DNA of 64,000 nt, taken from NCBI RefSeq assembly GCF_047246645.1, contig NZ_JBFOKR010000006.1:1-64000 (forward strand), written 5' to 3'. The notes under the pieces are model-generated. The model was not told where the DNA came from and made no database searches. It saw only the letters and a list, made by a program, of their open reading frames with translations. The position numbers were made by a program, and so were the translations under genes. Source of the stretch: Ferdinandcohnia sp047246645 (GTDB lineage: Bacteria > Bacillota > Bacilli > Bacillales > Bacillaceae_L). Positions 15,772-23,049 of the stretch are shown here, in pieces. Position 1 is the stretch's first letter. Every line of letters starts with the position of its first letter.

Positions 15772-17004
15772 ATGCGAAAAATAAATGTACACCCACTGTT
15801 ACTTCATGAAGAAAAGCGTGCAATAAAAACATATTTATTTGCTTTTTATGTTACTTTAGTCCTGTTTGATTTATTTTATTATTTTTTCTTTAAAAAATAC
15901 GTAGCTAAAGTAACTCCAGGGTTTGGCAATTACCTTGGATATGCTAATTACTTTTTTTTACTATGTCTGCTTGTATTCTCGTATTTTTTATTTAAAAAGG
16001 GAAATCAGCATGTAATAAAGTACTTACATGTAGCTATATATTTTTCATTAGCTATCATTTATGACTGTACCGTATTTATGGAAAAACCTCTTGAATATGC
16101 TAGCGGAAATATAGCAGAACTGATTTTAGTATTATTTTCCCCAATCTTTATTAATAAACGATTTTTTTGGTTTGTATCAATTGGTGCTATTTCAAGATAT
16201 TTAATTGTTGGTATTGTTATACATTCGAAGGTTGTTGCTATACCAACCGTTTTAATTACTGTCTTGGCGATTATTGCTTATATTCTATTAATTCGTTTCT
16301 CAGCTTACGTTAATTCGTTAACAAAGATGCACGAAGAACTACGCCACAAAGAAAAGCTGGCATTTGTAGGTCAAATGGCTACTACAGTAGGCCATGAAAT
16401 TAAAAATCCTTTATCTTCTCTAAAAGGATTTACACAGCTTCAGCGTGAGAAGTATCCAGAAGATCAATATTATTTTTCAATAATGGATCAAGAGATTGAT
16501 AGAATTAATGCAATCGTTAATGACCTATTATTACTAGGAAAACCAAAAAGCTCACACTTTCAACAGCATCAAATTCGACATATTATTGATTATGTTGTGT
16601 CAATTACCGAGCAACAGGCTAATAAACAAAATCAGAAAATAGTTGTTGAGATAGATGATGGTATACCAGCTATAAAAATAGATGACAATCAAATAAAACA
16701 GGTTTTTATTAATCTGATAAAGAATGGTTTAGAATCGATGCCTAAAGGTGGTCAATTACAGATCAAAGTGGCTTGTAAGCAGGGAAATTGGATTTCTATT
16801 TGTGTAATTGATCAGGGTAGTGGTATATCAAAGGAAGATATGGAGCACTTATTTGAACCGTTTTTCACGACTAAGAATGATGGAACTGGTCTTGGATTAA
16901 TGGTTTCTCAAAAAATAATAGAGGACCATAACGGTAAAATTAATATTAATAGCGAAGTTAATAAAGGTACAGTGATGGAAGTATTGTTACCTATTACAAA
17001 ATAA
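15772..17004 (+). CDS. Membrane sensor histidine kinase sharing the HD-GYP receptor's sensor
   Basis: A 410-residue kinase. About six hydrophobic segments occupy residues ~15-185. HisKA carries H208 in TTVGHEIKNPLSSLKG, and HATPase shows INLIKNGLES, DQGSGIS, FFTTKNDGTGLGL. The kinase half resembles sporulation kinases of the KinB/KinE group. The sensor half matches the HD-GYP protein at 13155 segment by segment (VLFDLFYYFFFKKYV / IVYDVFYYYIYPKFI; SGNIAELILVLFSPIF / SGNVAEMFIVLFSPIF). No response regulator follows, so phosphate may go to the sporulation phosphorelay. It closes the peptide cassette and has its own terminator. Start ATG 15772 has a weak GTGAGG site. Confidence 0.88.
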   Translation: MRKINVHPLLLHEEKRAIKTYLFAFYVTLVLFDLFYYFFFKKYVAKVTPGFGNYLGYANYFFLLCLLVFSYFLFKKGNQHVIKYLHVAIYFSLAIIYDCTVFMEKPLEYASGNIAELILVLFSPIFINKRFFWFVSIGAISRYLIVGIVIHSKVVAIPTVLITVLAIIAYILLIRFSAYVNSLTKMHEELRHKEKLAFVGQMATTVGHEIKNPLSSLKGFTQLQREKYPEDQYYFSIMDQEIDRINAIVNDLLLLGKPKSSHFQQHQIRHIIDYVVSITEQQANKQNQKIVVEIDDGIPAIKIDDNQIKQVFINLIKNGLESMPKGGQLQIKVACKQGNWISICVIDQGSGISKEDMEHLFEPFFTTKNDGTGLGLMVSQKIIEDHNGKININSEVNKGTVMEVLLPITK

Positions 17005-17016
17005 TGAATAACTAGG

Positions 17017-17049
17017 AAAGCTGGCCTCTATGAGAGACCAGCTTTTTTT
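17017..17049 (+). terminator. Terminator of the peptide/receptor cassette
   Basis: AAAGCTGGCCTC pairs with GAGACCAGCTTT, then TTTT. Confidence 0.9.
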
Positions 17050-17216
17050 AAAATACTTTCCATAATGGTGCTCTAATATCCCTAAAGGATTGGCAATCGA
17101 TGAGTTTTCTTACTATATTCTGTTTTAAGGCAAAAAGCATAGAATGTTAGTAATCATTATATGAAGGTGTTTAGCATCCCTACATAGAAGTATTTATTAT
17201 AAAAAGGAGGGATATG

Positions 17217-18716
17217 GTGAAGGAGCAGGAGTTTAAACAGTTTGATGGGCTGGGTTTAGCAGAGTTGGTTCGAAATAAAGAAGTTCATCCTATGGAGCTT
17301 GTTGAAGCATCAATTCAAAGGATTGAAAAATTAAATCCAAAATTGAACGCTGTCATTCATGAAATGTATGAAAAAGCGGTGGATCTAGCAAGAAATCACA
17401 ACGGTGATGGGTTATTTGGTGGGGTTCCGCTTTTGTTGAAGGATATCCAGCAGGAAGTAAAAGGAGAGCCAATCACACATGGTTCGAAGGCTTATAGTGG
17501 ATACGTTGCAACACAGGATGCTGAGTTTGTCAGAAGGATAAAGAGTACGGGTGCGATTATCCTAGGCCATACAAACGTACCAGAGTTTGCTCTCATGGGT
17601 ATTACAGAACCTAAACACTATGGAGCAACTAGAAATCCTTGGAATTCAGAACATACTCCTGGTGGATCTAGTGGAGGCTCTGCGGCTGCAGTAGCTTCTG
17701 GTATGGTTCCGATTGCAGGAGCGAATGATGGAGGAGGTTCAATTCGTATACCTGCAGCTTATACCGGGTTATTTGGCATAAAGCCAACCCGTGGTCGAAC
17801 ACCCGCTGGTCCATCAGTTGGGAGAGTATGGCAGGGAGCTTCTGTTGATCATATCTTGAGTAGGTCAGTTCGTGATTCAGCAGCGATGTTGGATGAAGTA
17901 AGTGCTCCGGAAAATACAAATGCATTTACCCCCATTCCTTACTATGGGAGCTATCTTGAGGAAGTATCTAAGCCTTTACCAAAGCTTCGAATTGCATTTT
18001 CAACTCAATCACCTTTAGGGACCGAGGTTGATCAGGACTGTAAGGAGACTGTTATTCAAACTGTAAAACTATTAGAATCACTAGGTCATAGTGTCGAGGA
18101 AAAAAATGCGCCAATAAACGGTCAGAAGATCGGGAATAGTTATATGACCCTATACTTTGGGGAAGTAGGTGCTGCACTGTCAATACTTAAGGATGTCCTT
18201 GGACGAAAGCCAACCATCCAAGATGTAGAGCCTTCTACTTGGATATTGGGGTTATTAGGAAATAGTGTTTCAGCAAGTGAATTTGTGCTAAGTTTACAAG
18301 AATGGGATATTGCAGCAATTGCAATGGAAAAGTTTCATGAAACATACGATTTATATGTGACACCTACTACTGCCGCCCCTCCATCTGCAATTGGTGAGCT
18401 AGCCTTAAAAACGAGTGAAGAAAGGCTAATCGGATTAGTCAGTAGGTTAGGATTAGGTGGTATGTTAAAAAAATCTGGTATGGTAGAACAATTAGTGGAA
18501 AAGAGTCTTTCAAGAACTCCTTTTACCCAGCTTGCTAATTTAACGGGTCAACCAGCTATTTCCGTCCCGATGGGTATGACTTCTAACGGACTACCGTGTG
18601 GAGTGCAGTTCATGGCAGCACGGGGTAGAGAGGATTTACTTTTCCGTGTGGCTGGAACGTTGGAGCAAACGGAACAATGGGTTGATGTAAGAAAGAACGA
18701 AAGCTTTCAACAATAA
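17217..18716 (+). CDS. Amidase (amidase signature family)
   Basis: Amidase-signature hydrolase of about 499 residues. The Ser-cisSer-Lys triad is present: K75 in PLLLKDIQQ, S151 in PGGSSGGSA, and nucleophile S175 in DGGGSIRIP. The fold core TPGGSSGGSAAAVASG...FGIKPTRGR is intact. It is related to GatA, but with no gatB or gatC nearby it is more likely a free amidase. The substrate is unknown. GTG 17217 is preferred because AAGGAGGG then lies 5-6 bases upstream; ATG 17214 would be only 2-3 bases from it. It stands alone between two terminators. Confidence 0.9.
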   Translation: MKEQEFKQFDGLGLAELVRNKEVHPMELVEASIQRIEKLNPKLNAVIHEMYEKAVDLARNHNGDGLFGGVPLLLKDIQQEVKGEPITHGSKAYSGYVATQDAEFVRRIKSTGAIILGHTNVPEFALMGITEPKHYGATRNPWNSEHTPGGSSGGSAAAVASGMVPIAGANDGGGSIRIPAAYTGLFGIKPTRGRTPAGPSVGRVWQGASVDHILSRSVRDSAAMLDEVSAPENTNAFTPIPYYGSYLEEVSKPLPKLRIAFSTQSPLGTEVDQDCKETVIQTVKLLESLGHSVEEKNAPINGQKIGNSYMTLYFGEVGAALSILKDVLGRKPTIQDVEPSTWILGLLGNSVSASEFVLSLQEWDIAAIAMEKFHETYDLYVTPTTAAPPSAIGELALKTSEERLIGLVSRLGLGGMLKKSGMVEQLVEKSLSRTPFTQLANLTGQPAISVPMGMTSNGLPCGVQFMAARGREDLLFRVAGTLEQTEQWVDVRKNESFQQ

Positions 18717-18731
18717 AATATGAAAAAAAAT

Positions 18732-18755
18732 AGGACCTAGGGGGTCCTGTTTTTA
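18732..18755. terminator. Terminator between convergent genes
   Basis: AGGACC-TAGGG-GGTCCT flanked by an A-run and a T-run, serving the amidase (+) and the small membrane gene (-). Confidence 0.8.
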
Positions 18756-18757
18756 TT

Positions 18758-18985
18758 TTATTTGTAATGTTCGGCTTCTGTTTCATCCACACTTTTATTA
18801 TCCATCCACATCTTAATGTGAGTAAGAATTGAAAAGGCTAAGAAAAAGTTCATTGCTAATACACTTAAAAGTAATGGCATATTATCGAATTGAATTGCTG
18901 TATAGTTCTTTATTTTCATGACAATAAAGCCTTCAATTATTAATAAAAAGACGCTTAAAAATGCAGCTGCCCCTGTACGAATCAT
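18758..18985 (-). CDS. Small membrane protein, 75 aa
   Basis: Not recognised. There are two hydrophobic segments (about 5-25 and 36-58) and a short acidic tail (NKSVDETEAEHYK), with both termini probably cytosolic. An AGGGGA site lies upstream of the ATG. It is convergent with the amidase gene and shares its terminator. No neighbour suggests a function. Confidence 0.6.
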   Translation of the reverse strand: MIRTGAAAFLSVFLLIIEGFIVMKIKNYTAIQFDNMPLLLSVLAMNFFLAFSILTHIKMWMDNKSVDETEAEHYK

Positions 18986-19220
18986 GGTAATCCCCCTATG
19001 TAGCTTTGAGTTTTCTGACTATTTGAATAATAACATAAAAAAACGCAAAAGAAAAGTGTTTTGCTTAAATGCAATGGATAAATTGTGAATTAATAAAAAG
19101 TACACATTGTTTTTACGAAAAGTTGAAACGCACTGGAAACAACATCCAATATTATTTAAGAATGATATGATATAAGTGTAATAAGAAAGTAAATTAAAAC
19201 AAAGAATGGGAGTGAAGAAA

Positions 19221-19727
19221 ATGGTTGTAAAATGGCTAAGGGAACATATAAGTGCATCTGCGATTTTAACAGTAATAAGATTGTATCTAGGATATTCTTG
19301 GATGACAGCCGGATGGGGAAAAATAACAGGTGGTTTTGAGTCAGCTGGGTTTTTACAAGGAGCAATTGCAAAATCTTCCGGTGATCACCCGGCAGTATCT
19401 GGCTGGTGGGCATCATTTTTAGAAGGCTTCGCACTTCCGAATGCTGAGTTATTTAATTTCATAGTATCATGGGGAGAGTTTTTAGTAGGTATAGCACTCA
19501 TACTAGGTATTTTTACAACATTTTCAGCTCTAATGGGAGCAATTATGAACTTCGCATTCATGTTCTCAGGTACAACTAGCACAAACCCTCAAATGGTCCT
19601 ATTAACATTCTTCATCTTAGTAGCAGGCGCAAACGCTGGAAAGTTCGGGGCGGATTATTATGTATTACCATATATCCGCAAAATGATTAAGCGCGGTAAT
19701 GTAGACACAACAATTACAAATTCATAA
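19221..19727 (+). CDS. DoxX family membrane protein
   Basis: A 168-residue membrane protein with about four segments, of the DoxX type (VIRLYLGYSWMTAGWGKITGG, WASFLEGFALP, VSWGEFLVGIALILGIFTTFSALMGAIMNFAFM). In other organisms DoxX proteins are linked to quinone or thiosulfate metabolism and thiol stress; the role here is not known. ATG 19221 is chosen with GGGAGTGAAG upstream; the in-frame ATG at 19206 lacks a site. Single gene with its own terminator. Confidence 0.85.
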   Translation: MVVKWLREHISASAILTVIRLYLGYSWMTAGWGKITGGFESAGFLQGAIAKSSGDHPAVSGWWASFLEGFALPNAELFNFIVSWGEFLVGIALILGIFTTFSALMGAIMNFAFMFSGTTSTNPQMVLLTFFILVAGANAGKFGADYYVLPYIRKMIKRGNVDTTITNS

Positions 19728-19732
19728 TATTT

Positions 19733-19764
19733 AAGAGGCTCTCGAAGTTGAGAGCCTCTTTTGC
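19733..19764. terminator. Terminator between DoxX and glycerophosphodiesterase genes
   Basis: AAGAGGCTCTC pairs with GAGAGCCTCTT, followed by TTG. The T-run is short, but the stem is strong and sits between convergent genes. Confidence 0.75.
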
Positions 19765-19783
19765 GTTTCGTATAAAGTTTCTA

Positions 19784-20722
19784 CTAATAGCCCAAATCCT
19801 CAAGGACTTCAATCATCAGGTCTGGTCTGTCAGTCATAATGCCGTCAGCACCTGATTCGATTAGTTGTTGCATTGTTTCTTTGTCATTAATTGTCCAATA
19901 ATGGATATCAACACCTCTTCTATGTGCTCCTTTAAGGACGGTTTGATCAGCGAGGTCAAATCCACTATCGCTTGTCGGTATATGAAGAAAGTCAACTTGA
20001 GGTTGATACAGGTTTCGTAAAAAGAACTTATGAAACACAACAAATTTAGTAACCTCTTGTCTACCAGCAGCAACGGGTGTTTTTCCTTTAGAAAATTCTT
20101 GGAAAGTATCTATGATTGCTTGATCAAATGAAGCAACAATTACTTGCTCCTCTTTATTATATTCTTCAATTAATAGCCAAAGCTTTTCAGCAACCTCCTT
20201 CATTCGTTCAGGAGGGTTATCATCCTTTATCTCAATAATCATTGGCGTATCGGGGAATACTTCAAATACTTCTTTTACACTAGGAATAAAGGCACCCTTT
20301 CCTCGAAAACTGTATTCTCCCTCTAAATCTTGAAAAGAGTAACCGGCATCAAGGTCTTGCAGTTCTTTTAGAGTAAAGTCAGCAACTGCCCCCTTACCAT
20401 TCGTTGTACGATCAACTGTTGGGTCATGGATTGTTACTAAATGGCCGTCTTTCGTAATGTGAATATCAAACTCTAGTACGTCTACTCCTAGCTTTTTTGA
20501 AAGAGTAAAAGCTTCCATTGTATTTGATGGTGCAAGCTGTTCTCCACCTTGGTGGGCGATTACAAGTGGGCGCTCACTATCAAATGGTTTCCAAGTGGCC
20601 TGTTTTTTTACAGGCAGTAAATTCACAGACAAAAATAAAATTACAATAATAAGCAGTAACAAACTTAGTATTTTAGTTGATTTTTTCGGCTTTTTATTTT
20701 TACGAACAAGTTCAGTGGTCAT
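19784..20722 (-). CDS. Membrane-anchored glycerophosphodiester phosphodiesterase
   Basis: GDPD-family hydrolase of 312 residues, expected to split glycerophosphodiesters into glycerol 3-phosphate and an alcohol. A basic start and one membrane segment (about 18-37) put the catalytic TIM barrel outside. Motifs: IAHQGGEQLAPSNT (HR-x-x-x-x-N type, with Gln in place of Arg), LEFDIHITKDGHLVTIHDPTVDRTT with the Glu, Asp and His metal/catalytic residues, and IEIKD. The GG in HQGG where most members have HRG is notable but recurs in Bacillus homologues. ATG 20722 is chosen for its AAAGGA site; an upstream ATG at 20779 lacks one. Confidence 0.88.
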   Translation of the reverse strand: MTTELVRKNKKPKKSTKILSLLLLIIVILFLSVNLLPVKKQATWKPFDSERPLVIAHQGGEQLAPSNTMEAFTLSKKLGVDVLEFDIHITKDGHLVTIHDPTVDRTTNGKGAVADFTLKELQDLDAGYSFQDLEGEYSFRGKGAFIPSVKEVFEVFPDTPMIIEIKDDNPPERMKEVAEKLWLLIEEYNKEEQVIVASFDQAIIDTFQEFSKGKTPVAAGRQEVTKFVVFHKFFLRNLYQPQVDFLHIPTSDSGFDLADQTVLKGAHRRGVDIHYWTINDKETMQQLIESGADGIMTDRPDLMIEVLEDLGY

Positions 20723-20929
20723 CGGAAATTCCTTTCTATTAATTAATAAATAAGCAGTGGAATCTTTTCTACATATCATTATATAGTAATTTTAGGTAAT
20801 TAAAGAGAGGTTTTTTGTAGAACTAAATATTTGATATGCTATGGATAAAAATAGCTAGGTTCCTATATTATTATATGGTAGATATTGTTAGATATAGCTT
20901 AAAATATAGTAGATTGGAGTAGATCAATT

Positions 20930-21508
20930 ATGTTGAGATTAGGTATTATTCGGCATGGTACCACAGAATGGAATAAAGCAGGGCGTGCTCAAGGAAGTTC
21001 AGATATTCCTTTAGATCAGGAAGGATTGGCTGAAGCTATTAAACTAGCAACACGTTTGAGCGGTGAAGAGTGGAATATTATTTACTCCAGTCCACTGAAG
21101 AGGGCGAGCCAAACTGCAGAAACAATTAAAAAGAATCTAAAACACCAGGAAATATACTTTGATAAACGACTTCAGGAAGTTGGTGGAGGTTTAATAGAAG
21201 GAACTACTGAGGAAGAAAGGATAAGTAAATGGGGAGTAAATTGGAGAGAGGTAGAACTAGGAGTTGAGCAGCCAGACAGCGTTTATAATAGAGGGATTTC
21301 TTTTATCGAAGAAATAAAGGGTAAGCATCCTAGTGACAATGTATTAGTTGTAAGTCATGGTGCGTTTATCAGGCATATGCTAAGGCGGCTGGTTCCACAA
21401 CAGTCATTGGAAGACAAGCTAAAAAACACATCCATAACGGTAATTACATACAAAGAAAACAGTTGGGATATTGAATTATATAACTGTACAAGACACTTAG
21501 AATCATAA
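20930..21508 (+). CDS. Histidine phosphatase family protein
   Basis: Phosphoglycerate-mutase-like phosphatase of 192 residues. The phospho-His motif is RHGTTEWN at residues 7-14, followed by GSSDIPLDQEGLAEA, SSPLKRASQTAE and the second His in VVSHGAFIRHML. Such enzymes act on small phosphorylated metabolites; the substrate is not evident. It is followed by DinB-like and uridine-kinase-like genes on the same strand, with 60-65 base gaps. Confidence 0.9.
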   Translation: MLRLGIIRHGTTEWNKAGRAQGSSDIPLDQEGLAEAIKLATRLSGEEWNIIYSSPLKRASQTAETIKKNLKHQEIYFDKRLQEVGGGLIEGTTEEERISKWGVNWREVELGVEQPDSVYNRGISFIEEIKGKHPSDNVLVVSHGAFIRHMLRRLVPQQSLEDKLKNTSITVITYKENSWDIELYNCTRHLES

Positions 21509-21568
21509 ACTAGAATAATAGATTTTATGATAATGGCTGTTAGATAAGTCGGATAAAGGAGTTCACAT

Positions 21569-22030
21569 ATGAAAAGGTTATTCTATTACAATTGGCAGGT
21601 TCGGAGTGAATGGTTTGAGTGGTGTAAGCAGTTTTCTGCAGAAGAGCTATTAGAAAAAAGAACAGGTGGTATGGGAAACATCCTTCATACGCTGCTACAT
21701 ATTGTAGTAGTTGAGTTTGATTGGATTAATGATTTAATTGGCGGTGAGGAGGTTGTCATAAAGCCTGAGGACTATACAACTCTTGAGGATGTTGTGGCCC
21801 TTCATTTGAAGTGGCATTCAGTAGTAGAGGGTTTTGTTGAGTCATGGACCGATGATATGAATGATAAGATATTAATACTAGAAAATGGAAAGAGGCAATT
21901 TACATATGAAGAAGTGATGCATCATGTAATTGCGCATGAAATTCATCATATTGGGCAGTTATCGGTGTGGGCAAGAGAGCTAGGAGCAACTCCGGTTGGT
22001 GCCCATTATATAAATAGAGGGCTCGCGTAA
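21569..22030 (+). CDS. DinB family protein
   Basis: Four-helix-bundle DinB/YfiT-type protein of 153 residues. The likely metal-binding histidines are in HTLLHIVVVEFDWI and HVIAHEIHHIGQL, the usual three-His arrangement. These proteins are putative metal-dependent hydrolases or thiol S-transferases; the reaction is unknown here. The AAAGGAG site is good. It lies between the histidine phosphatase and the uridine-kinase-like gene. Confidence 0.88.
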   Translation: MKRLFYYNWQVRSEWFEWCKQFSAEELLEKRTGGMGNILHTLLHIVVVEFDWINDLIGGEEVVIKPEDYTTLEDVVALHLKWHSVVEGFVESWTDDMNDKILILENGKRQFTYEEVMHHVIAHEIHHIGQLSVWARELGATPVGAHYINRGLA

Positions 22031-22094
22031 CTTTTTAGAGCTAATTGATGTCTAAGTATAGGATTGCATTTTTACTTAAAAAGGAGATACGTTA

Positions 22095-22703
22095 ATGAGT
22101 TTAGTGACAATACAAGGTAGTATTTTAAGTTACCAAGAGCTAGCTGATCGAATTCTAGCTTTGCCAAGAAAACGTAACACCTTGTTAATAGGTGTAGATG
22201 GCTGCGGTGGATCTGGGAAAAGCACTTTTGGACGGAAATTAAAAGATTCGTTTGAGGATGCGACACTCATACACTTTGATGATTTCTATTTTCCATCATC
22301 TCAAATAATTAAAGCTGACCCAAAGGAGAAACCGGTTGGAGCAGATTTTGATTGGAAACGATTGATGGCTCAAGTTATCTTACCTCTAAATGAAAATAGA
22401 GCCGGAAACTACCAGAGATACGACTGGAATACAGATTCCTTAGCGGAATGGCACCAAGTTCCAGTTGGTGGAGTTGTAATAATAGAAGGCATTTCTTCAA
22501 CGCGAAATGAAATGACTGATTACTATGATTATAAAGTCTTTGTGGACACACCTAGAGAAATTCGCCTAGCAAGAGGTTTGGCAAGAGATGGTGAAGAAGC
22601 CAGAGATATGTGGGAGAAAAACTGGATGATTGCAGAAGAGTTATATGTGGAATCTCACCGTCCTGACCTTCGAGCAGATCTCGTGATAGATGGAACAAAG
22701 TAA
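22095..22703 (+). CDS. Uridine kinase-like P-loop kinase
   Basis: A 202-residue nucleoside-kinase-type ATPase. The Walker A motif is GVDGCGGSGKST (about 33-44), then HFDDFYFP with a substrate/catalytic Asp, RYDWNTDSLAEW, and VIIEGISSTRNE. The LID-like arginines are in RLARGLARDG. It probably phosphorylates a nucleoside or another small metabolite. It is shorter than housekeeping Udk and lacks the full Udk signature, so the substrate is open. Strong AAAAAGGAG site. It ends a run of three small genes. Confidence 0.85.
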   Translation: MSLVTIQGSILSYQELADRILALPRKRNTLLIGVDGCGGSGKSTFGRKLKDSFEDATLIHFDDFYFPSSQIIKADPKEKPVGADFDWKRLMAQVILPLNENRAGNYQRYDWNTDSLAEWHQVPVGGVVIIEGISSTRNEMTDYYDYKVFVDTPREIRLARGLARDGEEARDMWEKNWMIAEELYVESHRPDLRADLVIDGTK

Positions 22704-22885
22704 AACAGGGCTTGAAGACAAGTTGGTTAGTATTGACTATGAAGAAGAATAATTGTTCATAATATAGATAAGAAAGTTCTTAAATCAATTGCGGATTTCA
22801 AATTAATACCATATAATGAAAAATACGTCTTTTGAAAACGCATACTGATTAATAACTGTTCCTTTCAATGCCCATAAAGCAAACG

Positions 22886-22917
22886 CCATGAATTAAAACC
22901 TAATTCATGGTTTTTTC
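22886..22917 (+). terminator. Terminator downstream of the uridine-kinase-like gene
   Basis: CCATGAATTA pairs with TAATTCATGG, followed by TTTTTT. Confidence 0.85.
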
Positions 22918-22956
22918 ACTTTGCAAACAAGGAACAAAACCAGGGCAAACACTAAA

Positions 22957-23033
22957 GTGTCCTCCTGAGATGGACAAATGTATTTCTAAGGTGCCTGACA
23001 CCATTGTGGATAATGTGGATATGTGGATAAGTG
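22957..23033 (+). repeat. GGTGCCTGACACC intergenic repeat with three DnaA-box-like 9-mers
   Basis: GTGTCCTCCTGAG, then GGACAAATGTATTTCT, GGTGCCTGACACC, and three nearly contiguous 9-mers at 23005-23030 (TGTGGATAA, TGTGGATAT, TGTGGATAA). Related copies are at 38221-38276, 40174-40546 (interrupted) and 43321-43369. This uninterrupted copy serves as the empty-site reference for the insertion at 40219. It abuts the helD translation start. Confidence 0.75.
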
Positions 23034-23049
23034 AGTGGGGGGTGGTTGG

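Noticed and set aside
17085..17113. Third copy of the two-hairpin repeat
   Set aside because: Only the last ~28 bases (TAAAGGATTGGCAATCGATG) resemble the element and the final stem is broken. Treated as a possible decayed trace only.
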